Part shown: positions 16,625 to 24,368 of the stretch, in pieces | Layout of the letters: each line of letters starts with the position of its first letter | Numbering within the stretch: the first letter of the stretch is position 1 | Source of the DNA: an uncultured Lachnospiraceae bacterium | Lineage (GTDB): Bacteria > Bacillota > Clostridia > Lachnospirales > Lachnospiraceae | Direction: 5' to 3' | DNA length: 42,932 nt | Assembly: GCA_902788035.1 (NCBI GenBank) | Contig: CADAIL010000005.1 | Coordinates: 110,291 to 153,222 of the forward strand | The notes under the pieces: generated by a model | The model's database searches: none | What the model saw: the letters and a program-made list of their open reading frames with translations, nothing else | Told to the model about the DNA's origin: nothing | Made by a program: the position numbers and the translations under genes

Positions 16625-17320
16625 CTAACTGACATCAATGTCGTCCTTGATTTTATTATAAAGCGCTTCTCCGATCCCGCTGACTTTCATGATGTCGGCA
16701 GTCTCTCGGAATGCGCCGTTCGTCTCCCTGTACTCGATAATGGCCATTGCTTTGGCTTCACCGATTCCCGAAAGGGAAGTGAGTTCCTCCGCCGTGGCTT
16801 TGTTGATATTGATTTTCCCCTGCGATACCGGATCCATAGCCGAAACATCATAGTCAAAGGCTTTCGGATCCAGCCCCTCCGTCTCCTCCTTTGTGAAGAC
16901 AGTGATCTGCTCCCCGTCAACGAGGACTCTCGCCTGGTTAACGAACGCCTCGTTGGCCTCCGGCGTCATCCCGCCGGCCATCCGGATCGCCTCATAGACA
17001 CGTGAACCTTCCGGCAGTACATACACTCCGGGTTCTTTGACCGCGCCGCAGACATATATAAAGATATTACCGGTCTCTTCTACGCTCTGATCAGACGAAT
17101 CAGAGGTTCCTCCGGCACCGTCCGGGACGGAAGAACTGCTCGAAAGGCCGGCTTTTCCGCCCTCCGATGACCTGTCGTCCGATACGGACTCCGTGCCAAA
17201 ATACTCCTGGGCTATGTCCTGCTGTGTATTTACGGATTCTTCTCTGTTATGCGTACAGCCGCATAAGAAGAGAAAAGCCATGACAAGGGCCGCCATGGAT
17301 TTCGCAGTTTTTCTCAACAT
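16625..17320 (-). CDS. comEA: ComEA-type competence protein, predicted lipoprotein
   Basis: A 231-aa exported DNA-binding protein of the transformation apparatus. It starts with a signal peptide ending in LFLCGC, a lipobox, so it is probably a lipoprotein; ComEA of Bacillus uses an N-terminal membrane helix. A Ser/Gly/Asp-rich linker (about 30-85) leads to an SLBB domain (IFIYVCGAVKEPGVYVLPEG) and then two helix-hairpin-helix motifs (ININKATAEELTSLSGIGEAKA and IMKVSGIGEALYNKI) that bind double-stranded DNA. GGAGGTG five bases before ATG 17320 is better than the ATG at 17386. It is the first gene of the operon. Confidence 0.9.
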   Translation of the reverse strand: MLRKTAKSMAALVMAFLFLCGCTHNREESVNTQQDIAQEYFGTESVSDDRSSEGGKAGLSSSSSVPDGAGGTSDSSDQSVEETGNIFIYVCGAVKEPGVYVLPEGSRVYEAIRMAGGMTPEANEAFVNQARVLVDGEQITVFTKEETEGLDPKAFDYDVSAMDPVSQGKININKATAEELTSLSGIGEAKAMAIIEYRETNGAFRETADIMKVSGIGEALYNKIKDDIDVS

Positions 17321-17364
17321 AAGTGCACCTCCAGTCAATGCTGTACCGGCACGTGCACGATTTA

Positions 17365-17393
17365 ATTTTAACGAATCTGTTTTCAAAATACAA
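17365..17393 (-). promoter_or_regulatory. Predicted promoter of the comEA operon
   Basis: On the minus strand TTGTAT (17388-17393) and TAAAAT (17365-17370) are 17 bp apart, 45 bp upstream of the comEA start and 44 bp from the end of family I unit E. Confidence 0.6.
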
Positions 17394-17437
17394 GATAGAT
17401 TTATGAATTTAACAAAGCGAAAGAGAAAGGCCGTAAC

Positions 17438-17635
17438 AGTTCAGGCGGGCTGTAGCGAAGATCAAGAATCCGGCGCAAACATCATCTTCATCGAAAAACG
17501 TTGGTCCTGCCCTGCGAGCTTGCGCAGTCAGCAAGCTGCCTACGCGATCTCTCGGTCGGACCAACAATGTTTTTCTCACGAAGATGGATGGTTTGCTGCC
17601 GGAAACGTAATATGAGAACAGCCCGCCTGAACTGT
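17438..17635 (-). repeat. Family I hairpin element, unit E (198 bp)
   Basis: The ends CAGTTCAGGCGGGCTG (17438-17453) and CAGCCCGCCTGAACTG (17620-17635) are perfectly complementary over 16 bp, although both differ from the other units. The inner stem GTTGGTCC against GGACCAAC is also perfect and unique to this unit. The orientation matches unit D. It fills most of the gap between the argD terminator and the comEA promoter. Confidence 0.9.
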
Positions 17636-17639
17636 CATA

Positions 17640-17667
17640 AAAGGGCCGTCAAAAAGACAGCCCCTTC
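17640..17667 (-). terminator. Terminator of the argJBD operon
   Basis: Read on the minus strand, AAGGGGCTGTC and GACGGCCCTT pair across a five-T loop and are followed by TTAT. It lies between the argD stop and unit E. Confidence 0.75.
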
Positions 17668-17727
17668 ATTCATACATATATTCTATATTGAGTTTTCCTT
17701 AGTTGTATGCGAGACGTTCCCGGTTGT

Positions 17728-18918
17728 TCAGATACATTCCTCAAGAATCGCCATTGCCTCGTCCACATCCTCTTTCGTGATGATAAGCGGCGGGACAAAG
17801 CGCAGCACGTTCGATCCGGCACTGATAATAAGAAGACCTTTCTCGAGCGCTTTCTTTGTCACTTCCCCAACGGGCACTTCCTTTGTAAACTCAAGTCCGC
17901 GGATAAGACCGAGACCGCGATGTGCGGCAACACATTCGTGTTTTTCGGCAAACGCGTCGAGTGAAGCCGCCAGATACTCCGAAATCTCCTTTACATGTGA
18001 GATAAGGTCGATTTTCTCGTACAGGCTGAAGACCTCCGCAACAGCAGCGCATACGAACGGGTTCCCGCCGTAAGTCGTGCCATGGTCACCCGGCATGAGG
18101 CCTTTGGCTGCCGCCTTCTCGTTAAGGACAAATGCTCCGACCGGAACACCGCAGCCGAGAGCTTTCGCGCAGGTCACAATATCCGGCTTTATGCCGTACT
18201 GCTCGTAGGCCCACATAGTCCCGGTGCGTCCCATGCCGCACTGGATCTCATCCAGAATCAGCAGGATATCCTTCTCATCGCAGATCTTGCGGATTCCCTG
18301 AAGGAATTCCGGAGTTGCCGGATAGATGCCTCCTTCTCCCTGAACTGTCTCAAGAAGAATCGCACAGGTTGTGTCATTAACAAGGTCAAGGACACTCTGC
18401 AGGTTATTGAATTCCGCAAATACAACTCCGCCCATAAGAGGCTTGAACGGATCCTGATAGTGGGCGTTGCCTGTGACGGACAGAGCGCCGACGGAGCGGC
18501 CGTGGAAGGAGCTCTTCATCGCGATGATCTCATGGTTGTTCTTTCCGTCCTTCATCCATGCGTATTTTCTCGCGGACTTGATTGCGCCCTCGATCGCTTC
18601 CGCACCGCTGTTGGTGAAGAAAACTTTGGAGAGCCCGGTGGACTCTACGACTGCCCTGGCTGCCAGGGCAAGCGGTTCATGGTAATAGAGGTTCGACGTG
18701 TGGAGCACTTTATCGATCTGCGCTTTCAGCGCTTCATCGTATTCCGGATAGTGATAGCCGAGGGCATAGACAGCAATACCTGCCATAAAATCCAGAAACT
18801 CCTTGCCTTCTGAGTCCCAGACATGAGTCCCCATTCCCCGGTCAATTGAAATCGGAAAACGATTATATGTGTGCAGCACATACTCATCGACAGTGGTCAT
18901 AATCTCCTGCTGATTCAT
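17728..18918 (-). CDS. argD: Acetylornithine aminotransferase
   Basis: A 396-aa class III PLP aminotransferase that converts N-acetylglutamate semialdehyde to N-acetylornithine in arginine synthesis. The PLP-contact region FFTNSGAEAIEGAIK, the HGRSVGALSVTG loop, LLILDEIQCGMGRTG and Lys252 in TCAKALGCGVPVGA (Schiff-base lysine) are present. A closing FVPPLIITKEDVD is typical. It follows argB by 20 bp and is the last gene of the operon. AGAGAGG before the ATG supports the start. The related ornithine and succinylornithine aminotransferases cannot be ruled out by motif alone, but the arg context decides. Confidence 0.96.
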   Translation of the reverse strand: MNQQEIMTTVDEYVLHTYNRFPISIDRGMGTHVWDSEGKEFLDFMAGIAVYALGYHYPEYDEALKAQIDKVLHTSNLYYHEPLALAARAVVESTGLSKVFFTNSGAEAIEGAIKSARKYAWMKDGKNNHEIIAMKSSFHGRSVGALSVTGNAHYQDPFKPLMGGVVFAEFNNLQSVLDLVNDTTCAILLETVQGEGGIYPATPEFLQGIRKICDEKDILLILDEIQCGMGRTGTMWAYEQYGIKPDIVTCAKALGCGVPVGAFVLNEKAAAKGLMPGDHGTTYGGNPFVCAAVAEVFSLYEKIDLISHVKEISEYLAASLDAFAEKHECVAAHRGLGLIRGLEFTKEVPVGEVTKKALEKGLLIISAGSNVLRFVPPLIITKEDVDEAMAILEECI

Positions 18919-18938
18919 TATTTGTACCTCTCTGTATT

Positions 18939-19847
18939 TTACTTATCGCCGTGATAATACCGGCTGCCTTCCTCATCAATGATTGCCGTTCCGATACCCT
19001 TATCAGTGAAGAACTCAAGAAGCAGCGAGTGCTCCACTCTTCCGTCAAGGATGTGGACGCGGGAAACGCCCTGCTTAATTGCCTCAATGCAGTTCTGAAG
19101 CTTCGGCAGCATTCCGCCGCCCGCATTCCCGGAGGCGATGAACTTCTCCGCGTCATCAATTGTCAGTTCGGAAATCAGTGTCGACGGATCGTGCGGATCC
19201 TCATATACGCCCTCTATATCGCTGAGGAATACGAGCTTGCCTGCCTGCATTGCCGTCGCGATCGCGCATGCCGCATCGTCGGCGTTCACATTATACGACT
19301 TGCAGTCCTCCTCACCGAGACCGATCGGGCAGATGACCGGGACAAAATCATTCTCGAGCAGAGTGTTGATCAGGGTCGTATCGACTTTTGTGACTTCACC
19401 GACAAAACCGATGTCGCGTCCGTCCGCGAGTTCTCTCTTCTTAACACGCATCGTTCCGCCGTCCTTGCCGGAGATGCCGCAGGCCTTGATGCCGTTTCCT
19501 TCCATATACTGAACAAGACCCTTGTTGACCTTGCCAAGCACCATCTCGGCGATCTCCATAGTCTTTGCGTCTGTCACACGGAGGCCGTTCACGAATTCCG
19601 GGGTCTGTCCGGAGAGTTTGACCCATTTGCTGATTTCTTTTCCTCCGCCGTGAACAATGATCGGCTTCATACCGACAAGCTTGAGGAGCGTCACATCCTT
19701 GATGACACTCTTCTTCAGGTGGGAATCCGTCATTGCGGATCCGCCGTATTTAACTACGATCGTCTTTCCGTTAAACTCGCGGATGTAGGGCAGCGCTTCG
19801 ATGAGTACCTGCGCCTTTTCCAGCCATAGATCCATATTTTCTGCCAT
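18939..19847 (-). CDS. argB: Acetylglutamate kinase
   Basis: A 302-aa amino-acid kinase that phosphorylates N-acetylglutamate, the second step of arginine synthesis. The N-terminal VVKYGGSAM phosphate loop, [37 protein letters not shown] and [12 protein letters not shown] motifs are all present, as is a C-terminal [25 protein letters not shown]. The long form with an N-terminal helix ([18 protein letters not shown]) is the type that arginine can inhibit. The frame is open upstream to 19940, but GGAGGAG six bases before ATG 19847 marks the start. It lies between argJ and argD. Confidence 0.96.
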   Translation of the reverse strand: MAENMDLWLEKAQVLIEALPYIREFNGKTIVVKYGGSAMTDSHLKKSVIKDVTLLKLVGMKPIIVHGGGKEISKWVKLSGQTPEFVNGLRVTDAKTMEIAEMVLGKVNKGLVQYMEGNGIKACGISGKDGGTMRVKKRELADGRDIGFVGEVTKVDTTLINTLLENDFVPVICPIGLGEEDCKSYNVNADDAACAIATAMQAGKLVFLSDIEGVYEDPHDPSTLISELTIDDAEKFIASGNAGGGMLPKLQNCIEAIKQGVSRVHILDGRVEHSLLLEFFTDKGIGTAIIDEEGSRYYHGDK

Positions 19848-19958
19848 ACTCTTCTCCTCCTTAGCTTTATATTCCCGCCATGCTTCCGCACCTTTTGGCG
19901 CCGCATTCTCCATGTGCTTTGGCAGCTTCCGCAGCCTCACCCCAGGGAGAATATCTTA

Positions 19959-21185
19959 TTATGAGCGGTAGTCCGCGTTGATATCCACGTATGCGTGAGT
20001 GAGGTCGCAGCCCCAGGCTTCAGCGGAGGCGTCGCCCATCTTCATATCGCAGGTAGCCGTGATTGCGTCTTCAGAGAGAATTTTCGTTGCAAATTCCTCA
20101 CTGTAACCGGTCGAAACACCGTTCTCGAGAATTTTAAGCTCGCCCGCTGCACTCGTAAGATACAGATCGACCTTCTCCGGATCGAACATAGCGCCCGAGT
20201 AGCCGAGCGCGCAGAGGATACGTCCCCAGTTCGCGTCGTGACCATAGATTGCAGCCTTAGTGAGGGAAGAGGACACAACTGAGCGGGCGAGTATCCGCGC
20301 ATTCTCTTTCGTGTCAGCATTTATTACCTTCACCTCAAAGAGACAGGTAGCACCCTCGCCGTCCCTTGCCATCTGCTTGGATAATGATGTCATAACTGCA
20401 TGGAGCGCGTCATGGAAAATCTTATAATCCTCATCCTCGGAAATAATGTCCGCGTTGCCGGCCAGACCGTTGGCCAACAGAATGCACGTGTCATTGGTAG
20501 ACGTATCGCCATCCACGGAGACCATATTAAACGTCTCGGGGACAACATCTGAGAGTGCTTTCTGAAGCATCTTTTTGGAGATAGCTGCATCCGTTCCGAT
20601 GAAGCAGAGCATTGTGCACATATTCGGATGAATCATGCCTGAGCCCTTGCAGCAGCCGCCGATCGTCACCGTCGTTCCGTCAGAGAGGGTTATCTCGCAG
20701 GCAGCTTCCTTGGATACGGTGTCTGTAGTCATAATGGCCTTTGCGCATGACAATCCGTCCTCACGCGCGGAACCGAGCTTTTCTTTCAGCATACCGCAGC
20801 CGGCTGTGATCTTATCAATCGGGATCTGCTGACCGATGACGCCGGTGGACGCGACAAGGACCTCGAGCGGATCGATGCCGAAGCCATGTGCAGCTGCTTC
20901 CGCTGTCTGTCTGCAGTAGGAGAGGCCGAGCTGGCCGGTGCATGCATTTGCAACACCTGAATTAATCACGACCGCCTGTACAAGACCGCCTGATCTTACT
21001 ATATCGCGGTCCCAGATGACCGGAGCTGCCTTGACCACATTAGTCGTGAATGTACCTGCTGCCTCAGCGGGTACTTCCGAATATATCATCGCCATATCAG
21101 CGCTTCCGTTCTTTTTGATGCCTGCCGCGCAGCCTGCGGCAAAAAAACCTTTTGCGGATGTGATACCGCCGTCTATAACTTTCAT
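19959..21185 (-). CDS. argJ: Glutamate N-acetyltransferase / amino-acid N-acetyltransferase
   Basis: A 408-aa ArgJ. It recycles the acetyl group from N-acetylornithine to glutamate. Bifunctional forms also use acetyl-CoA; which type this is cannot be read from sequence. The proenzyme cleaves itself before a threonine: KGSGMIHPNMCTML contains it at Thr191. The residue before is Cys190, where alanine is more usual, though the nucleophile is intact. The oxyanion-hole region STGVIGQQIP and the C-terminal GEGATCLFEVKV and LCALGYSGA motifs are present. GAGGAGGG precedes the ATG. The first gene of argJBD; argC is not here. Confidence 0.95.
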   Translation of the reverse strand: MKVIDGGITSAKGFFAAGCAAGIKKNGSADMAMIYSEVPAEAAGTFTTNVVKAAPVIWDRDIVRSGGLVQAVVINSGVANACTGQLGLSYCRQTAEAAAHGFGIDPLEVLVASTGVIGQQIPIDKITAGCGMLKEKLGSAREDGLSCAKAIMTTDTVSKEAACEITLSDGTTVTIGGCCKGSGMIHPNMCTMLCFIGTDAAISKKMLQKALSDVVPETFNMVSVDGDTSTNDTCILLANGLAGNADIISEDEDYKIFHDALHAVMTSLSKQMARDGEGATCLFEVKVINADTKENARILARSVVSSSLTKAAIYGHDANWGRILCALGYSGAMFDPEKVDLYLTSAAGELKILENGVSTGYSEEFATKILSEDAITATCDMKMGDASAEAWGCDLTHAYVDINADYRS

Positions 21186-21253
21186 ATACCCTCCTCAGAA
21201 AACCTGTATATACTTCTCACTTCGATCCTTGAGTTATGCCACATTCCAAAATT

Positions 21254-21452
21254 CAAGTCTCGCTCGCGAGACTTGGCGCGGGATTCGGGTCAGCGGCAGC
21301 TGACATAATTCCCAACCGAATCCCTGCGCATCCTCGCGGAGCGTTTATCTCAGTGGGGGATTGTGACCCGCCACTGAGACAAGCAGGATATTGATTTACC
21401 CACCGCTTGCAGAAGCGGGGGTCTTCCCCACTAGACCAATTCGTGGGAGTTT
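21254..21452. repeat. Family II structured element in the argJ leader
   Basis: About 200 bp of nested hairpins. In plus-strand order: CAAGTCTCG/CGAGACTTG at 21254-21275; a stem GGGATTCGG/CCGAATCCC enclosing GTCAGC/GCTGAC (21281-21326); TCTCAGTGG/CCACTGAGA around 21347-21379; ACCC-A-CCGCTT/AAGCGG-GGGT around 21398-21422; and a final TCCCCAC/GTGGGA with a T run near 21451. A shorter copy is at 29831-29937. Read from the argJ promoter it lies in the ~340-nt untranslated leader of argJ. Confidence 0.75.
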
Positions 21453-21527
21453 TTCCGTTTGATTATTTATCTGTCCAAACCTTATAAATAATATATCAAC
21501 ACTTAAAAAAAGTAAACCTCATTATCG

Positions 21528-21545
21528 TTTGCATAATTATACATA
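21528..21545. promoter_or_regulatory. ArgR operator (ARG box)
   Basis: TTTGCATAATTATACATA fits the ArgR consensus TNTGNATWWWWATNCANA at every defined position. It overlaps the -10 box of the argJ promoter. A second, slightly shorter match (TTTGAATATTATGCAACA, 21550-21567) overlaps the -35 box. ArgR with arginine would repress both directions. Confidence 0.85.
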
Positions 21546-21564
21546 TTCTTTGAATATTATGCAA
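21536..21564 (-). promoter_or_regulatory. argJBD promoter
   Basis: On the minus strand TTGCAT (21559-21564) and TATAAT (21536-21541) are 17 bp apart. Transcription would begin near 21528 and cross the family II element before reaching argJ at 21185. Confidence 0.8.
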
Positions 21565-21590
21565 CACATTTCTGAATTTTACACAGATAC

Positions 21591-21619
21591 TTGCATAAAC
21601 CTTGCATAAGGTGTATAGT
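21591..21619 (+). promoter_or_regulatory. argG promoter
   Basis: TTGCAT (21591-21596) and TATAGT (21614-21619) are 17 bp apart. TTGCATAA is repeated 12 bases on, inside the spacer, as a possible further ArgR contact. The leader to argG is ~110 nt. Confidence 0.8.
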
Positions 21620-21733
21620 ATATCTCGTTGCAGGGCAATAAAGAAAAAGATTTGCAAGACGCGAAAAATCATATACAATGTAAGGACACCGGCATACGGT
21701 CCCAAATGTACTAAATACCAGGAGGATTTTATT

Positions 21734-22963
21734 ATGAGCAAAGAGAAAGTGGTACTTGCCTACTCAGGCGGTCTGGACACGACAGCTGTCATCCCGTGGC
21801 TTAAAGAGACATTCGGATACGAAGTCATCTGCTGCTGCGTAGACTGCGGACAGGGGAACGAGCTGGACGGTCTCTCTGAGAGGGCACAGCTTTCCGGAGC
21901 TGCAAAATTATATATCGAGGACATCAATGATGATTTTGCTGAAAACTTCATCATGCCCTGCGTACAGGCAGGCGCTGTCTATGAGAACAAATACCTGCTC
22001 GGCACATCCATGGCCCGTCCCGCTATCGTAAAGAAGCTGGTCGAGATCGCGCGCAAGGAAGGCGCTGTCGCGATCTGCCATGGCGCAACCGGCAAGGGCA
22101 ACGATCAGATCCGCTTCGAGCTGGGCATCAAAGCTCTGGCTCCGGATATCAAAGTTATCGCCCCGTGGCGTATGACAGATCTCTGGACAATGAAGTCCCG
22201 CGACGACGAGATTGCGTACTGCAAAGCCCACGGCATTGATCTTCCGTTCGACCACTCCCAGAGCTACAGCCGTGACCGCAACCTGTGGCACATCAGCCAC
22301 GAGGGCCTCGAGCTTGAAGATCCGTCCCTCGCTCCAAATTACGAGCACATGCTCGTCCTCTCCGTCTCCCCGCAGAAAGCTCCGGACAAGGAGACAGAGA
22401 TCACGATGACATTTGAAAAGGGCGTCCCGACGTCCGTCAACGGAAAGCAGATGAAGGTCGCCGATATCATTCGCACGCTGAATAAGCTCGGCGGTGAGAA
22501 CGGCATCGGCATCGTCGATATCGTTGAGAACCGCGTTGTCGGCATGAAATCCCGCGGCGTTTATGAGACACCGGGCGGCACGATCCTCATGGAGGCTCAC
22601 AAGCAGCTCGAGGAGCTCGTCCTCGACCGGGCTACAATGGAATTCAAGAAGATCGTCGGCGACAAGCTCGCTCAGGTCGTCTATGAGGGCAAATGGTATA
22701 CGCCGCTTTGCGACGCGCTGATTGCATTTGCAAAATCCACACAGGAGTATGTGACAGGCGAAGTCAGATTCAAGCTCTATAAGGGCAACATCATCAAGGC
22801 CGGCACGACTTCTCCGTACAGCCTCTACAGCGAATCTCTCGCTTCCTTCACGACCGGCGACATGTATGACCATCATGACGCGGACGGCTTCATCACTCTC
22901 TTCGGCCTGCCGCTGAAGGTCCGTGCTCTGAAGCTTCAGGAGACGAAGACAAACCTGCAGTAA
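21734..22963 (+). CDS. argG: Argininosuccinate synthase
   Basis: A 409-aa ATP-dependent ligase that joins citrulline and aspartate. The N-terminal KVVLAYSGGLDTTAVIPWL is the ATP pyrophosphatase loop. CHGATGKGNDQIRFELG, KSRDDEIAYCKAHGI, SYSRDRNLWHISHEG and MKSRGVYETPGGTIL are diagnostic of the family. It is full length. The open frame begins at 21602, but AGGAGG and MSKEK at 21734 set the start. It diverges from argJ across the shared ArgR site. argH, its usual partner, is not downstream. Confidence 0.97.
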   Translation: MSKEKVVLAYSGGLDTTAVIPWLKETFGYEVICCCVDCGQGNELDGLSERAQLSGAAKLYIEDINDDFAENFIMPCVQAGAVYENKYLLGTSMARPAIVKKLVEIARKEGAVAICHGATGKGNDQIRFELGIKALAPDIKVIAPWRMTDLWTMKSRDDEIAYCKAHGIDLPFDHSQSYSRDRNLWHISHEGLELEDPSLAPNYEHMLVLSVSPQKAPDKETEITMTFEKGVPTSVNGKQMKVADIIRTLNKLGGENGIGIVDIVENRVVGMKSRGVYETPGGTILMEAHKQLEELVLDRATMEFKKIVGDKLAQVVYEGKWYTPLCDALIAFAKSTQEYVTGEVRFKLYKGNIIKAGTTSPYSLYSESLASFTTGDMYDHHDADGFITLFGLPLKVRALKLQETKTNLQ

Positions 22964-22976
22964 TCCGAATCACGTC

Positions 22977-23013
22977 GCGGTGTCAGCTGACAGAACTCCG
23001 GACCGGATCCCTG
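22977..23013. repeat. Partial family II copy downstream of argG
   Basis: TGTCAGCTGACA (22981-22992), then ACCGGATCCCTGC, matches the inner part of the family II element before argJ (21288-21329), which reads GTCAGC-GCTGAC, then ACCGAATCCCTGC. The flanking hairpins are missing. Confidence 0.55.
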
Positions 23014-23034
23014 CACTCTCATCTGATAACGGCA

Positions 23035-23072
23035 AGAGGGACTGAGCCATAACGGCGTCAGTCCCTCTTTTC
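23035..23072. terminator. Bidirectional terminator between argG and the zinc-ribbon operon
   Basis: AGAGGGACTGA (23035-23045) pairs perfectly with TCAGTCCCTCT (23058-23068). T-rich sequence follows on the plus strand. It serves argG and perhaps the convergent operon. Confidence 0.88.
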
Positions 23073-23094
23073 TTTGACTGTAATTCTCTATCTC

Positions 23095-23517
23095 TCAGCT
23101 GATGCCGAGCAGCTTGTCGATATTGCCTGTCTCAGATCTGTAGGATCCGGCTTCCTCCTTAAATCTGTCCATCCGGGCTTTCTGCTGCGCTGCGGACTCA
23201 CTGTCATCAATAGCAAGATACGCTTTATACAGAGTAGCTGCCTCGTAATAAAACCCGAGAGCCCGGATCTCCTGTTCGACTTCTGTGTGCTTTTTACCAA
23301 GCCGGCTGTCATTTGTCGCCTCATCGAGAATCCGATAATAGTTCTCATACGTGGTCATTCTTATGTAATCGTCCTCATCAGCCGAGTAATCATACCTGTC
23401 GTCTCTGAGTTCCGATGCAATGTAGGAAATCTGAATCACCAGTACCAGAGACAGTATCACAAGCAGGACCACATAAAGGATCGTGCCAACGCTGACGCCT
23501 GTTTTCTTCTTTCTCAT
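23095..23517 (-). CDS. Uncharacterised single-pass membrane protein, third gene of a zinc-ribbon operon
   Basis: A 140-aa protein of unknown function. Residues 1-8 are basic (MRKKKTGV), 9-33 form one membrane helix, and the rest is a charged, mainly helical domain with many acidic and tyrosine residues (DYSADEDDYIRMTTYENYYRI). It lacks the zinc ribbon of its two neighbours but shares the plan of one helix followed by an acidic helical domain. GGAGGTG precedes the ATG, which overlaps the stop of the preceding gene by 4 bp, so translation is coupled. The soluble domain probably lies outside the membrane, given the basic N terminus. Confidence 0.8.
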   Translation of the reverse strand: MRKKKTGVSVGTILYVVLLVILSLVLVIQISYIASELRDDRYDYSADEDDYIRMTTYENYYRILDEATNDSRLGKKHTEVEQEIRALGFYYEAATLYKAYLAIDDSESAAQQKARMDRFKEEAGSYRSETGNIDKLLGIS

Positions 23518-24368
23518 ACGCCCGCACCTCCCTGTACTTGCTCAATAAAAGCCTCCACGGAAAAGCTCTCTGTCTCCTCAGCCTGAGCAGCTTTTTCAGC
23601 TTCCTCCGCCTCTCGCTTTTCTTCGAAGACAGCCTCAAGACTTTCCCTGACCTTTTCTTCGATCCTTGCTTTCGACATATTCTTCAGCTCACCGACCTCT
23701 TCCTTATCGAATCCTGCATAGGCAACAAGCAGTCCTTCCGCCTGATGACGTATATCCTCGATAATGGCCATCTTATCGTCTGTGACCGCCTCATCCCGGT
23801 AATAGTTGTTTTTCGGATCCTCATACAGTTCTATGATATCATCAGCCAGATACGTTATTCGACTGGAGTTAGGAGAATCCGACTGCCAGAAGCTGTAAGC
23901 ATCAAAATTACACAGGGTGCCGTACAGGTCTTCAAGATTTCCGGCATAATGTACGATCGCGCTGTAGGCCTCAAACGTTTCGCCATCAGCCATATCGTTG
24001 TCATAATAATAGTCTCTGATCGATATATAGTCTTTCTCCTCGATCATCCTGTTTATGACTGCAATATGTTCCTCGGCATGTTTTGCCGCTTCCTGTTTTC
24101 GCCTGTCATACTTGATCTGCCAGGCATTTGCGGAAATAAAACCGGCAATAATGTTGAGAACGATCATGATAACGAGCACTACCAGCATGGCAGCCAGCGA
24201 TCCTGCCTTCCGGCTCTTTTTCAGCACTTCCTGCTGCGTCTCGGCAAACTCACGCTCGTAATGGTCCATATCGGCCTGATGTTTGGCTGCCAGTGTATTG
24301 GGAGCACCGCAGTAAGTACAGAATTTTTCTTCCATTCTGAGCGGCGCGCCGCATTTAGGACACTTCAT
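23514..24368 (-). CDS. Zinc-ribbon membrane protein, second gene of the operon
   Basis: A 284-aa protein of unknown function. It begins with a zinc ribbon (CPKCGAPL...FCTYCGAPN; four cysteines as two CxxC pairs). A helical linker follows, then one membrane helix at about 57-80 (MLVVLVIMIVLNIIAGF) and a ~200-residue acidic helical domain. The last 50 residues are Glu/Ala-rich and probably coiled coil. The ribbon would be cytoplasmic. It overlaps both neighbours by 4 bp. GGGAGGTG precedes the ATG. Ribbon-helix proteins of this general plan are common in Clostridia but are mostly unstudied. Confidence 0.82.
   Translation of the reverse strand: MKCPKCGAPLRMEEKFCTYCGAPNTLAAKHQADMDHYEREFAETQQEVLKKSRKAGSLAAMLVVLVIMIVLNIIAGFISANAWQIKYDRRKQEAAKHAEEHIAVINRMIEEKDYISIRDYYYDNDMADGETFEAYSAIVHYAGNLEDLYGTLCNFDAYSFWQSDSPNSSRITYLADDIIELYEDPKNNYYRDEAVTDDKMAIIEDIRHQAEGLLVAYAGFDKEEVGELKNMSKARIEEKVRESLEAVFEEKREAEEAEKAAQAEETESFSVEAFIEQVQGGAGV

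Noticed and set aside
18951..19829. Plus-strand ORF (292 codons)
   Set aside because: It is antisense to argB, which carries all family motifs.
21240..21733. T-box or known amino-acid riboswitch before the arg genes
   Set aside because: No T-box AGGGTGGNACCGCG motif is present on either strand, and the hairpins match another intergenic copy near hflX.
21908..22876. Minus-strand ORF (322 codons)
   Set aside because: It is antisense to argG, which is intact.
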